A DNA stretch of 53,051 nt from Halopiger aswanensis (GCF_003610195.1 NZ_RAPO01000008.1:1963-55013), one strand, 5' to 3'; positions 42,379-52,230 are shown, numbered from the stretch's first letter. Numbers and translations are program-made. Notes: generated by a model not told the origin, from the letters alone.

Positions 42379-44571
42379 ATGCAAGCAACTCAGACCCTAC
42401 CCGACGCCGCGAAAGAGACTATCCAAAGAGAGTTCGACCGGGCCGAGTCGTCAGACCCGATCGTCCTCTGGTGGGACGACGGGAACTACCTCGAAGACAT
42501 CATCCAGCAGGCCTGTGATGAACTTGGCATTCACCTGAAGGTCGCCGAGGAGACGCCGCTGGAACTCCGTGCAAATCCAGTCGATGGCGAACAGGTCTGG
42601 TACGTCCCACACGTCAAGGAGCCCGGAGACGTCGAGGGCGACTACGACTGGTTCCGCGACGTTGAGCACACGGGCGGCGAGGTCAAGATGAGTATCGAAG
42701 ACCTCACCGTCCACGCGTTCGAGCGCGGCCAACTCGATGCGTGGGAACTGAAAACCGCGACTCAGGCGGACGATCCCGCAAAGCGTCGCGAGATTGCGCG
42801 GATTCTCCACGACCAGCTCACTGGCGGACAGCTCCCGACGCTCGAACAACTCCGCACGCAGATCGTCACCGGTGGCTACACCGATCCGGTCGCGTTCGTG
42901 CTGGAGAACGGCTGGGGCGACATCGACGACAGCCCCGACACTATCGAGCAGATGCAGGACTTGCTGACCAGCGAGGGCGTCGATGCGGTCGCCAGCGAGG
43001 ACGAACCGGTCGGGATCGTCACGGTGACGCGTCGATGGGCCGTCGCTGAGTGGCTGATCCACGCCGGTGCCGACGCCAAACGCTTCCCGAGGGAGTTCCG
43101 CGCTGAGACGGCCGGCGATCACGACCTCCCCGAGCTCAAGTCGCTGTTGAACAACACCACCTCGGCCAGTCTCCTCGCCGATCGTTACCTCGGCGAGATG
43201 ATCTGGCCCGACGTCGTTGCGGATGTGGACGACCCGTGGGAACTCGCGGACTGTATCGTCGACGCTGCGCTCGAGCGTCGCCTCTGGGAGGAGTGGCACG
43301 CGTCCTTCGACGCCGGCGACTACGTGACGTGTCTCGAGCGCGCCGAGGAGCGGTACGACGCCCTTCTCGGGAGCGAGGACTTCCGCGGCACCTACCGGGG
43401 AGCCTACGGCCCGGATAGCCCGTGGACGCGGACATGGGAGCAGGCTTCGGAGATCGCCCGCCTCGCGCACCAGCTCGAGACGTGGGACGAGAGTGCGCCT
43501 GACGACGTCATCTCGCTGTACGCCGACCCCGACGACGGCACGTGGCAGATCGACAACGCGGTGCTCAACCTCGTCGTCGCCGGCGAACCTGAGTCCGACC
43601 TCCCCGACGATCATCCCGCGACCGCCGCGCTCGACGACCTCCGTACCCAGCTCCAGTCGGAATACGTCGAGTACCTCGAAGACCTCGGTGATCTCGTCAC
43701 CGAGACCGTCGAGGCTGGCGCTCCGTTCGTCGACGAGGATCACTCCTACCAGTTCTTCACCAAGGAGTCCGATGGCCTCGAAAGCGGCCAGACGGTCGCG
43801 TTATTCGTCATCGACGCCCTTCGGCTCGACCTCGCCCGCCGGCTCGCAGACGAGTTGCGTGATTATGTGGCGACGCTACCGTCCGACGCCCCCGAGTTCG
43901 CCGTCGATGAAGACGTCTGGCTCGGGACGCTTCCCTCGGAGACTGAGTTCGGGAAGGCTGCGCTCACGCCGGGAGAGATCCAGATGTTCGACGTCTCGCT
44001 GGTCGACGGCGAGTTACAGCCCCTCCGAAACAACCGTCGCGTGACGACCAATCGCCGCGAGTCGCTGTTGGGCGGCGACGGCTGGACGGTCACTCGCGAG
44101 GAGGACGACGGCTGGCAGTCGACGCGTGTCGCCTACTTCAAGAACGACATCGACGACATCGGCGAGAAGGAACTCAGCGACCTCGAGGCGATGCTGGCTC
44201 GACGCGTCGACTCGCTCGCGGAGTTCATCGGAACGAAACTCGAACAGGGGGAGTGGGATCAGGCCTACGTGCTGACCGACCACGGGTTCGTCCTCCTCCC
44301 GGACAATGCGTCGCCGGAGAAGATTTCGCGGCCGACGGAAGCGTCCGACTCCGGGCGCCGATGGATCGCCGGGAAGGATGTGGACGAGGATTCGCCCGGC
44401 GTACTACTCGACTCCAGCTCCCGACTGGGGTACCTCGACGCCAACGTCAGCGTCCTTGCGAGCCCACTCAAGCGGTTCAGAAAGCAGGGGCTCGGTGACG
44501 CGCGGTTCTACCACGGCGGACTGCTCCCACAGGAGTTCGTACTCGACTTCATCAGCATCACGCAAGGGTAA
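42379..44571 (+). CDS. pglZ: PglZ, alkaline-phosphatase-superfamily BREX protein
   Basis: A 730-residue protein. The PglZ domain occupies roughly 460-680: VALFVIDALRLDLARRLADE at about 473-492 carries the metal-binding Asp and the family Arg, and YVLTDHGFVLLPDN has the D-H pair at 634-635. The N-terminal part is acidic and helical and starts with WWDDGNYLEDI, usual for PglZ. PglZ is essential for BREX and in some systems acts as a nuclease or phosphodiesterase partner of PglX or BrxB. High GC composition and typical codon use. Separated from brxHII by 242 bases, so it may have its own transcript end. Confidence 0.93.
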   Translation: MQATQTLPDAAKETIQREFDRAESSDPIVLWWDDGNYLEDIIQQACDELGIHLKVAEETPLELRANPVDGEQVWYVPHVKEPGDVEGDYDWFRDVEHTGGEVKMSIEDLTVHAFERGQLDAWELKTATQADDPAKRREIARILHDQLTGGQLPTLEQLRTQIVTGGYTDPVAFVLENGWGDIDDSPDTIEQMQDLLTSEGVDAVASEDEPVGIVTVTRRWAVAEWLIHAGADAKRFPREFRAETAGDHDLPELKSLLNNTTSASLLADRYLGEMIWPDVVADVDDPWELADCIVDAALERRLWEEWHASFDAGDYVTCLERAEERYDALLGSEDFRGTYRGAYGPDSPWTRTWEQASEIARLAHQLETWDESAPDDVISLYADPDDGTWQIDNAVLNLVVAGEPESDLPDDHPATAALDDLRTQLQSEYVEYLEDLGDLVTETVEAGAPFVDEDHSYQFFTKESDGLESGQTVALFVIDALRLDLARRLADELRDYVATLPSDAPEFAVDEDVWLGTLPSETEFGKAALTPGEIQMFDVSLVDGELQPLRNNRRVTTNRRESLLGGDGWTVTREEDDGWQSTRVAYFKNDIDDIGEKELSDLEAMLARRVDSLAEFIGTKLEQGEWDQAYVLTDHGFVLLPDNASPEKISRPTEASDSGRRWIAGKDVDEDSPGVLLDSSSRLGYLDANVSVLASPLKRFRKQGLGDARFYHGGLLPQEFVLDFISITQG

Positions 44572-44600
44572 CACCGCTAGCGCCGATAATCAGTACGCAC

Positions 44601-44702
44601 TCAGTCCTCACGGACATTCTCTGTGGCCTCGGTGACGATCTCGGCGACGACATCCGCGAGAGATTGATGCTCCGCGAATGCTGTTGCGAGCGTCTCAAAG
44701 TA
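44601..44702 (-). pseudogene. C-terminal gene remnant between pglZ and brxHII
   Basis: On the minus strand YFETLATAFAEHQSLADVVA, then EIVTEATENVRED and TGA, looks like a real protein end, but an in-frame TAG lies directly upstream (44703-44705) and there is no start codon. It is likely debris. The rest of the 242-base gap shows nothing else. Confidence 0.4.
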
Positions 44703-44813
44703 CTAACTGTCAGCCGATGGCGTTGATGCACTACGGTTGGTCTCACTGGGAACTGCCGACCGCGACCCACCAACATTCAAGACGGCGTCAACCGTTGCAA
44801 TCACTATCAGTTA

Positions 44814-47732
44814 ATGACGGGGTCTCCACAATTTTCTCCCGGCCAGCGGGTGATTCTCAACGATACTCCTGCAGAGGTCATCCGGACTCGGACTGTCGGT
44901 GACATCGAGTACCTACGAGCCTATATTGAAGGGGAGGGTGCCAAAACCGTTTGTCTGGATGACGTCGAGATTCAGCCCTCTCAGAGTGGAATCGAGAGGA
45001 TTTCCGATCACCAACTCGACGCCCTTCATCCTGATCACGATACGGTCTCGGCGCAGTGGTTCGACCTCCACACACAGGCGACGAAACTCAAGCTCGCCCA
45101 CGAGCAGGGACAGCTCCTGAGCATCTCGAACTCGCTCGTTCGACTCGAGCCCTACCAGCTCGACGCCGTGAACTGGGTGATGCAGAAACTCCGACAGCGG
45201 GCGCTCATCGGCGACGACGTCGGGCTCGGGAAAACGATAGAGGCTGGGCTCATCCTCAAGGAACTCTCCGCCCGAAATCGCGCCGACCGTGTCCTGTTCG
45301 TCGTTCCCGCGCACCTGCAGAAGAAGTGGATCCGGGATATGGATCGCTTCTTCGACGTCGATCTCACCGTCGCAGACCGGGCCTGGGTCGAAGGTGAGCG
45401 GCGCCGGCTCGGCGAGGAGGCCAACATCTGGAACCAGGATCAGCAACAGCTCGTCACCAGCATGGCGTTCCTGCGACAGGACGAGTTCCGGCCTGCACTC
45501 CGGGACGCGTTCTGGGACGTCGTCGTGGTCGACGAGGCACACAAGGCCGCAAAGCGGGGGGACTCGCCGAGCAAGACGGCAAACATGGTTGATACCGTCA
45601 CGGGAAACTCCGACTCGCTGCTGCTTCTCAGTGCGACGCCCCACGACGGGAAAGGCGAGGCGTTCCGCTCACTCGTCGAGTACATCGACCCGTTCCTCGT
45701 CGCCGAGAACCGAGAACTCTCACAGGAAACAGTCGATCGCGTGATGATCCGTCGCGGCAAGACCGACATCTACGACGAGGATGGTGAACGCGTCTTCCCA
45801 GACCGGGAGGTCAATTCGGTCTCGGTCTCAATGACGCACGACGAGCGTCAGTTCTACCGGGCGGTCACCGACTACGTCAAAAACGTCTACAACCGCTCGG
45901 AGAAGTTGAACGAACCCGCGGTCGGGTTTGCGATGGCACTCATGCAGAAACGGCTGGTGAGCAGCGTCGGCGCGATTCACGCGACGCTTCGTCGACGACT
46001 GGACGACCTCCTCGACGAAGAAGCGGAAACTGAAGGCCTTTCTGAGGAAGCGCGAGCCTACCTCGATGGCGAGGATCTAGACGAGGACGATAAGGAACGC
46101 GCGGAAGACGAGATCGCCGGTCTGACAGTCACCAGCACCGACGAACAGCTCCAAGAAGAGATCGACACACTCCGCGACCTCGTCTCGCTGGCGGAGGACT
46201 TACCGGTCGACTCCAAAGCACAGAAGGTCAGGCGATTTATCTCCCAACTCCTCGAGGAACAACCGGACGAGAAACTCCTGTTGTTTACCGAGTACCGAGA
46301 CACGCTCGACTACCTCCTCGAGTTCGTACAAGATGAGCCGTGGGCCGACGAGATTCTCGTGATTCACGGCGACGTGGACAAGGAGGAACGAGCACGGATC
46401 GAAGACGAGTTCAATCACGGCCAGTCGCGACTCCTGTTCGCGACCGATGCAGCGAGCGAGGGGATCGACCTTCAGCACAGTTGCCACATTATGGCCAACT
46501 ATGAGCTCCCATGGAACCCAAACCGGCTCGAGCAGCGGATCGGGCGCATCCATCGCTACGGACAGGAAGAGGAGGTCAAGGTCTGGAACTTCCTCTTCGA
46601 CGATACCCGCGAGAGCGAGATCTTCGAGATGCTCCAAACCAAGGTCGAAGAGATTCGCTCCCAGCTCGGAAACACGGCGGACGTACTCGGCATCCTCGAC
46701 GACATCGACGTGGACTCGCTCATCATGGAGTCCATCGAGAACGACGAACCGCCGAGTGCAACCAAAGAGGAACTTGAAGAGATGATCGAGGAGCGTCAGC
46801 GGACACTCGAGGAGTGGTACGAGCGGAGCCTCGTCGATACCAGCACATTCGACGCGGAGAGCCGCCGGCAGATTCAGGAGGTTGTCGACGAGTCAGAGGA
46901 CGTCTACGGAAGCGAGGGGGACATTCGCGAGTTCTTTGAGCGAGCAGTCGAGGCCTTCGGGGGCGAATTCGAGAAGCGCGGCACCAACCTCTATCAAGCC
47001 GAATTGCCGGATGGAATCAATCAGCCCGGCCAAGACACGACATTCGGTCCGTTCACGTTCGACCGAGACTTCGCGATGGATCACGAGGACATCACCTATC
47101 TCGCTCCGGACACAGACGTCCTACAACGGCTTATGGCACGCGTGTTGGAGGACGAGCGCGGTGAGGTCGGACTCAAACTGCTTCCGTTCATCGACACGCC
47201 GGGAATCACCTACAACTATCGCGTGGCGTTCGAGGACGGTACTAGCGATGTGATTCGCGAGGAGACCATCCCCGTCTTCGTGGATGCTGCGCAAGAGGAC
47301 GCTCAACAGGCGCTTGGTGAACGTGTTGTCGAGGGTGACTCGGTGACAGCAAAGCCCGACGTCGACGACCTTCGGACAGTACTCGACGCTCAAACCGACT
47401 TACGGACGGCTGCCGATCGCTATGTGAGCGTGCGGGTCAACGAGATCAAGAACCACCTTCAAGAGAAGCGCCACGAGGAGACCGCTCGGGAGCTAGAGAA
47501 TCTCGACGAATACGCACAAGCGGAACGGGAACGGATCGAGGCGTTCATCGAGGAATACGAGCGCAAGGCGGACACTGGCTCGGATATGGACATCGCGATT
47601 CGTGGTCAACAAGAGCGTCTCGAGCAGCTTGAAGACAGAATCGAAACACGTCGCGAAGAACTCCGGCGTCGAGAGCAGATCATCTCCCTAGCGCCAGAGG
47701 TCGAGAACTACTGTCTCACGCTCCCCCTTTGA
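44814..47732 (+). CDS. brxHII: BrxHII, SNF2/RapA-like helicase of BREX
   Basis: A 972-residue superfamily 2 helicase. The Q-like region is YQLDAVNWVMQKLRQRALIG, Walker A GDDVGLGKT at 133-141, DEAH box VVVVDEAHKAAKRG at about 236-249, motif III LLLLSATPHDGKGEAF and helicase C motifs LLLFTEYRDTLDYLLEF, FATDAASEGIDLQHSCHIMA and LEQRIGRIHRYGQ (about 572-584). The tail is helical. This is the BrxHII type, found in BREX types 3 and 5, and distinct from BrxHI. It probably remodels or translocates on phage DNA. Start at ATG 44814; it is the last core BREX gene. Confidence 0.92.
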   Translation: MTGSPQFSPGQRVILNDTPAEVIRTRTVGDIEYLRAYIEGEGAKTVCLDDVEIQPSQSGIERISDHQLDALHPDHDTVSAQWFDLHTQATKLKLAHEQGQLLSISNSLVRLEPYQLDAVNWVMQKLRQRALIGDDVGLGKTIEAGLILKELSARNRADRVLFVVPAHLQKKWIRDMDRFFDVDLTVADRAWVEGERRRLGEEANIWNQDQQQLVTSMAFLRQDEFRPALRDAFWDVVVVDEAHKAAKRGDSPSKTANMVDTVTGNSDSLLLLSATPHDGKGEAFRSLVEYIDPFLVAENRELSQETVDRVMIRRGKTDIYDEDGERVFPDREVNSVSVSMTHDERQFYRAVTDYVKNVYNRSEKLNEPAVGFAMALMQKRLVSSVGAIHATLRRRLDDLLDEEAETEGLSEEARAYLDGEDLDEDDKERAEDEIAGLTVTSTDEQLQEEIDTLRDLVSLAEDLPVDSKAQKVRRFISQLLEEQPDEKLLLFTEYRDTLDYLLEFVQDEPWADEILVIHGDVDKEERARIEDEFNHGQSRLLFATDAASEGIDLQHSCHIMANYELPWNPNRLEQRIGRIHRYGQEEEVKVWNFLFDDTRESEIFEMLQTKVEEIRSQLGNTADVLGILDDIDVDSLIMESIENDEPPSATKEELEEMIEERQRTLEEWYERSLVDTSTFDAESRRQIQEVVDESEDVYGSEGDIREFFERAVEAFGGEFEKRGTNLYQAELPDGINQPGQDTTFGPFTFDRDFAMDHEDITYLAPDTDVLQRLMARVLEDERGEVGLKLLPFIDTPGITYNYRVAFEDGTSDVIREETIPVFVDAAQEDAQQALGERVVEGDSVTAKPDVDDLRTVLDAQTDLRTAADRYVSVRVNEIKNHLQEKRHEETARELENLDEYAQAERERIEAFIEEYERKADTGSDMDIAIRGQQERLEQLEDRIETRREELRRREQIISLAPEVENYCLTLPL

Positions 47733-48268
47733 GTTCCGCCATATCTCACCGCTGACCGCAGTCTTCTCGGTATCTGCTTACGTTGGCGCCCCCGTCCTCA
47801 TTAAGATCGATCACTCTTCAAATGGACTATCGACTACGAATAATTCTGACTCGAGTCGCGCACGATTCACTCATAGTGAACGATGATCGTATGTCATGAG
47901 TCTGGAGCCAGTCACTCGCGGGTCTCTTCGAACTCCTAAATTCTGAGTTCCTCGACGCTTCTATTCTACATCTCATTGTACACTGCTTCGATGTAGGGTC
48001 TATAAAAAGCATACGAGGAAGCTACAATCCGCGAGATTGGAAAAATCGCTCTTGTTGTCCTGACTGCAGTCAGTTTCTATTCGTTGTTGTATCCCTATTC
48101 GAACTCATGCGTTCATCACTTGAATTGGATTAGCATATCTGACTTCTGAATAGAAAGGGGACAAGTGAGTAGCTAATCCAAATGGGAACTTTGGCTTTTC
48201 AAGACGATTCAGGTTCTCTGAATAGAGTTTCTTGGCACTAGAGACCATAGCACATAGACTGTGCAGTC
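47733..48268. other. Gene-poor stretch after BREX
   Basis: No intact gene. On the minus strand a short piece ARLESELFVVDSPFEE before a TGA (about 47818-47868) reads as a protein end, and DWLQTHDIRSSF occurs in a neighbouring frame, consistent with debris. No promoter for the next gene is clear. Confidence 0.3.
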
Positions 48269-49081
48269 ATGGTTGAACTTGAAGTCGAAAATACGTACTA
48301 CGAACAAGTAACTGAAACAGAAACCGTACAGATATGTGATGCATGCGGCGAACCATGTGAAGAAAACGGAGGCTATAATCCAGTCACAGTTCACGGCGAT
48401 TGGAACGAGAAGTACGATCTTTGTGAAAACTGTGTATGCACCCTTGACGACACAAGTCAAGTACTTCAGATAGCCCATTCTACCGAGAATAGCAGAAAGG
48501 CTCCTACTGATTCACCTATACGACCAATTATCGAATGGACAAAATATGCTCTTCAGTGGGCTCGAAGTAGCATATGGCGATTTATAGGTGTCTTTTTCGC
48601 ATTGTGGCTGGGATCCGGATTACTCTCGTTCGTTGCTGAACCACTCGGTAGCTTACTCGGACTCATCCTTCTTGGGTGGATATCATATGAGGGGTACCGG
48701 AAATTCAGCAGTTTAGATCTCTCAGGACTACAGGAAATACCTCAGGTCAAGGATTCTCGAGTAGTCCGTCAAACAATGAACGAAATTCAGTCACATATAT
48801 CGAATATAGGATCTAACAAAAATAGTATTATGTCTAATGTGAGTTCTGATATGAAATCGTCCAAAGACAGTGATGCACCGTTTGACTGGTACGGTGATAC
48901 CGATGTTGACGTCGAGGAAGTATTGGATTACATTGATGCCGAAATTGATCAGGAGACTAGGGAACGCATCAAAGCTAGCGTCGAAAAACACAGAAATCGC
49001 GGTGATGCAGTTGACGCGGCAGACATCCGCTGGATAGCGGAGGCATCTGAACAACTAGATTTAGAAGGAGATCATTCGTAG
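48269..49081 (+). CDS. Zinc-knuckle membrane protein of unknown function
   Basis: A 270-residue protein. The N-terminal 60 residues have a probable zinc site: CDACGEPC at about 23-30 and CENCVC at 52-57. Around 101-142 is a hydrophobic hairpin (two membrane helices, FIGVFFALWLGSGLLSFVAE and LGSLLGLILLGWISYEGY). The C-terminal half is soluble, Ser/Asp-rich, and ends in DVDVEEVLDYIDAEI and RIKASVEKHRNRGD. AT-rich codon use contrasts with brxHII. No family is recognised; it may be an accessory defence gene because it sits between BREX and a nuclease gene. Confidence 0.65.
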   Translation: MVELEVENTYYEQVTETETVQICDACGEPCEENGGYNPVTVHGDWNEKYDLCENCVCTLDDTSQVLQIAHSTENSRKAPTDSPIRPIIEWTKYALQWARSSIWRFIGVFFALWLGSGLLSFVAEPLGSLLGLILLGWISYEGYRKFSSLDLSGLQEIPQVKDSRVVRQTMNEIQSHISNIGSNKNSIMSNVSSDMKSSKDSDAPFDWYGDTDVDVEEVLDYIDAEIDQETRERIKASVEKHRNRGDAVDAADIRWIAEASEQLDLEGDHS

Positions 49082-49297
49082 CAGTGAATAGATAGTTCAG
49101 CTCGAAACGGGATTCTAGGACTGAATTTCTGAAAAACGTTATCTAAGTGACCTCTCATTCGGACAGTCTGTGAAAACTAGAGACGCGGATGACTGGGAAT
49201 TCCGTTCGACGATAAGAAAGAAAAGTGCCGAACAGAATTAACCCGGCCACGAACAGCCAGTACCTTCAGCAAATCAGTTCGTAAAGCGGTCCCAGTT

Positions 49298-50608
49298 TTA
49301 CTCCTCGACCTCCCGTATCGCAGTTGCCAGTATATCATTGATGACTGGCGCGATCTCCTGATGTTCCTTAACTGCCTGCGATAGTGTTTCGTAGTAGCTA
49401 TCAGGGAGATCAGTTTTCACGACTGAGTAAACCTTCTCAGTGAATCGCGGGTTGTTATACGAATAATCAGCGCGTTTCTGGATGTCGTGCTTTCCCAACA
49501 CCGGGTCAAGTTCATCCGCGAATCGATCACTGACGAACAGTTCCTTGAACCGCTCTCTATAAGGAGAGCTGCCCGGCCAACGTAATTGCACTGTCAGTTT
49601 CCCGTCTTTGAAAGACTTAATGTTCCGAATCAGATGCACAAAATGCATTCGAACATCGGCGTCCTCAATCGCTAATGAGTTGTCTTGCCGCCAGTTCGAG
49701 TGGTAAAACTGCCCGTTGTGATCGGGGTTACAGTGCCAATTTTCGGACCACGTCTCGGGGAGGTACCCTTCAACGAAGTTTCGCCGCCAATTCTCTCTTT
49801 CATGCTGATAGACGGCCTCTAGTCCGTCAATCGCTTCATTGATCGCGTCTTCATGGTTGAAGTACAGTTCCATCTTCTCGCGTTCCGTTTTGAGATGCTT
49901 GTCTTCGGTCATGTCTTGCTGGATCGTATCGAGAAAGTCACTCAGCTGCGCTGTGGTTCGAGTGGGATACCTCCCCTGATTTTCGGAGAGTAGAGGCCTA
50001 AGCCAGGAATGTACCTGTTTCCAGGTAATGTTCACAAAGCTATCTGACTCTGCATCCTTGTGTCCAGGGCGCTTAATGTACAAATAGTGGTGGCCACCTT
50101 CAGGGAACTCGCTCTTGCTTGTTTGGCCGAGCTGCGTGTCCTTAATGTATCGTCGTGTCTGGTTCTCACCCTCTTGTGAGTACAGTTTTAATTCGCAGCA
50201 TATGAAGAACTGGCCGGACGATTGGATTACCAAATCAGGCTGATTCCCGCTTTCAGACCGCTGCTCAGCTACGACATCAATCGCCTCTGGTGCGTAGTCG
50301 GGAATATCACCATCTACGTACCCATCAACCCCTTGGAGAAATCGGTTAAGTGCGTCTGTACCGAGTCCATGAGGGAATTCCGGGTCGAGAAAATACTCGA
50401 GATAATTCTGCCATGCACCTTCACTCCCAGCACGCCCCTGTAACTGTAAGGTCGTTCGTGGTGGCGGTTCTGGAGACGGTATGCGCTCAATCGCCGTTTC
50501 AAAGTTGCTCAATCGTTCTTTCGTCCGAGTTACAGTCTTTTCATCGACTGATTCTTGGAGGTGACTGAGTTGAGTTCTCAGTCGGTCCGTCGATTTACGC
50601 TCTGCCAC
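49298..50608 (-). CDS. PD-(D/E)XK nuclease family protein
   Basis: A 436-residue protein; GTG at 50608 is a likely start, with a TTG two codons upstream (50614) possible. The core reads NQPDLVIQSSGQFFICCELK, which gives P-D (D127 in the longer numbering) and E141-x-K143, preceded by GSEGAWQNYLEYFLDPEF with an early helix Glu. This is the PDDEXK_4-like arrangement seen in many stand-alone defence or unknown nucleases. The C-terminal 250 residues (for example WRRNFVEGYLPETWSENWHC) have no clear fold. No partner ATPase or methyltransferase is coupled to it. A defence role is inference from the neighbourhood. Confidence 0.8.
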   Translation of the reverse strand: MAERKSTDRLRTQLSHLQESVDEKTVTRTKERLSNFETAIERIPSPEPPPRTTLQLQGRAGSEGAWQNYLEYFLDPEFPHGLGTDALNRFLQGVDGYVDGDIPDYAPEAIDVVAEQRSESGNQPDLVIQSSGQFFICCELKLYSQEGENQTRRYIKDTQLGQTSKSEFPEGGHHYLYIKRPGHKDAESDSFVNITWKQVHSWLRPLLSENQGRYPTRTTAQLSDFLDTIQQDMTEDKHLKTEREKMELYFNHEDAINEAIDGLEAVYQHERENWRRNFVEGYLPETWSENWHCNPDHNGQFYHSNWRQDNSLAIEDADVRMHFVHLIRNIKSFKDGKLTVQLRWPGSSPYRERFKELFVSDRFADELDPVLGKHDIQKRADYSYNNPRFTEKVYSVVKTDLPDSYYETLSQAVKEHQEIAPVINDILATAIREVEE

Positions 50609-50784
50609 TACCAATTGAGTTGACTAGTGAAATCATGAACTTATCGGAAACTATCATTTGTTCGGCTGACGATCGCTACACTTCAAAAACATTATAATTG
50701 TGACTTAACTAGGGAAATATACATCCGATTCTCATAATCAGAACTCATCTCTGACATAGTTCAGGGATCCGCTTGCTACGCTTA

Positions 50785-50932
50785 TCGTCATCACTGTTGA
50801 TCACAACCGAGACACCCGTTCGTGCCTTAGTGAACACGAACTGCTTGCGAAGATAACGAACATATCGCCCCCAACGATAGCTGGATCGGGGACTTAGGAT
50901 TCGTAGTGATCGATTTCGATGAGTACGCTCTT
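50785..50932 (-). pseudogene. Fragment of a GHKL-ATPase paralogue
   Basis: On the minus strand the frame reads VLIEIDHYES, stop, VPDPA, then with a frame change YRWGRYVRYLRKQFVF and GVSVVINSDD. It aligns with VLVEIDHYEGEVPDPESYRW, YVRDLRKRFAYVHS and DVDVIINGES of the protein at 15321-17030. Internal stop and frameshift show it is dead. It ends abruptly where the AAA fragment begins. Confidence 0.75.
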
Positions 50933-51184
50933 CTCGGAGCCACGAACAGAACCGACAGCGTGGACGAGGCAGTGAAGGGTAGTCACCGGGCACAGGAACT
51001 AATCGAAGTACCTCAACCGGATGTAGACACACGGAAGAACTTGTACCGGTACTTCCTCGAGAAACAGGACGTGAGGAGTACTGTTGATTTGGTCTGCTTG
51101 GTGGAGGAGAGCCAGTGTTTCCCCGCAGCAGATATTAAAATTATTTGTGAGAAAGCAGCCTGGTACGCAGCCGATGGGCACTAG
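50927..51184 (+). pseudogene. C-terminal fragment of a Cdc48-like AAA ATPase
   Basis: The plus strand reads LLGATNRTDSVDEAV, LIEVPQPDVDTRKNLYRYFL and FPAADIKIICEKAAWYAADG before TAG, which are the sensor 1 and C-terminal lid parts of a Cdc48/p97-type AAA module. Walker A and B are missing, so the fragment cannot be an ATPase. The junction with the opposing GHKL fragment at about 50927 marks a recombination scar. Confidence 0.7.
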
Positions 51185-51275
51185 AACAGGGGACAGTAAT
51201 GGAAAAGATTGAAATTCGAAAAGAGGATTTAGGAAAGCGCTTGACTGTGTTTAGACCAGGTTGCGGTTGTATCAG

Positions 51276-51701
51276 TTATCTTCTTGTAATCAGTGGAGAC
51301 CGCCGTTGGCTTCTCGAGTTCAAGATATAGCGGAAAACTGGTTTCCAGGACCAGATCAAGGTACCCAGAGCGACTATTATAGCACCGAAAACGATCGCTC
51401 CCATATCACCGGATTGTGGCTGTGTGAATAAGGAACTGGCACCAGCCCATTCGAAGAGGAAGCCGATAACTCCGAACGGTCCTGCTTTGATAGTCGCCGC
51501 AGCGAAGCCAGTCAGTGTCAGAATCATGGGAAGTAGAGCAAGTGAAAAAAGGATCAGGTATGCCTCGGTGCTGAAAACGTTCCCAGAAAGTGCCTCAGTA
51601 TCTGCCAGTGCAGAAGCAAAAGTAGCGATAAATACGGAGAGTAGGCTGCTTGCAATAACATCAGCTATCCTCAAGCGAATACGTTCTATGAAATTCATCA
51701 T
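51276..51701 (-). CDS. Four-helix integral membrane protein, hypothetical
   Basis: A 141-residue protein from ATG 51701 (MMNFIERIRLRIADVI). Four hydrophobic helices are visible: DVIASSLLSVFIATFASALA, TEAYLILFSLALLPMILTLT, AGPFGVIGFLFEWAGASSLF and DMGAIVFGAIIVALGTLIW. The C-terminal tail is basic (SRSQRRSPLITRR). A TTG six codons upstream could extend it. No family is recognised and the neighbours give no hint. Confidence 0.62.
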   Translation of the reverse strand: MMNFIERIRLRIADVIASSLLSVFIATFASALADTEALSGNVFSTEAYLILFSLALLPMILTLTGFAAATIKAGPFGVIGFLFEWAGASSLFTQPQSGDMGAIVFGAIIVALGTLIWSWKPVFRYILNSRSQRRSPLITRR

Positions 51702-51765
51702 TAGATAGTAATTGGTCAATATCCAAAAAACATTCTAGGCGATAATTGCCCTACTGGAAAGGTTG

Positions 51766-52230
51766 TTAATGTTGTTCTCTCTCAACCTCGTACATTCGGT
51801 ACTCAAGGTCTTCAATGTCGTCAGAAAGGTGCTCAAGATTTCGCTCGATACTGTTAAAATTTGCTGGGAATTCATCGTGGACAGCAGATAATGGCGAGAT
51901 TGTCTCATCGTCGGAATACGAGAAATATGTTCGTCTCCCGCCATCATCTTGTTCTACAATACGCCAGGTAATGCATTGCCGCCAATTTAATTCCTCCAAC
52001 TTTGCTGCTACACGGGTTTTGACTAAATCGCGAGTCTTCTCCCCGACTTCACCTCCAATCTCTTCTAAAAGGAACAGAGAGTTGGCTTCGTTCTCGAGAA
52101 CGTGGTCAACGATTTCATCGAGGAAAAATGCTTGCTCAGAGTTGTCAGCCAGAAACTTGCGGATATGCACCTCAAGTGGGTCAGGCCGTTGACCGTTTTC
52201 CCAGTTGTCGGAGTCAGTATTGATGGGCAT
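51766..52230 (-). CDS. Hypothetical protein with HTH-like region and coiled-coil tail
   Basis: A 154-residue protein from ATG 52230 (MPINTDSD), which lies about 27 bases after an AT box TTTTAATG, a leaderless distance; a GTG at 52254 would give eight more residues. The middle resembles a winged helix (QAFFLDEIVDHVLENEANSL, then VKTRVAAKLEELNWRQCITW). The end forms a coiled coil (NSIERNLEHLSDDIEDLEYR). Function unknown. Confidence 0.65.
   Translation of the reverse strand: MPINTDSDNWENGQRPDPLEVHIRKFLADNSEQAFFLDEIVDHVLENEANSLFLLEEIGGEVGEKTRDLVKTRVAAKLEELNWRQCITWRIVEQDDGGRRTYFSYSDDETISPLSAVHDEFPANFNSIERNLEHLSDDIEDLEYRMYEVEREQH

Noticed and set aside
42451-43743. 430-residue frame antisense to pglZ
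   Set aside because: Shadow; the plus-strand reading is a clear PglZ.
50745-51032. 95-residue minus-strand frame as a gene
   Set aside because: It contains part of the GHKL fragment and antisense AAA sequence; treated as a scar.
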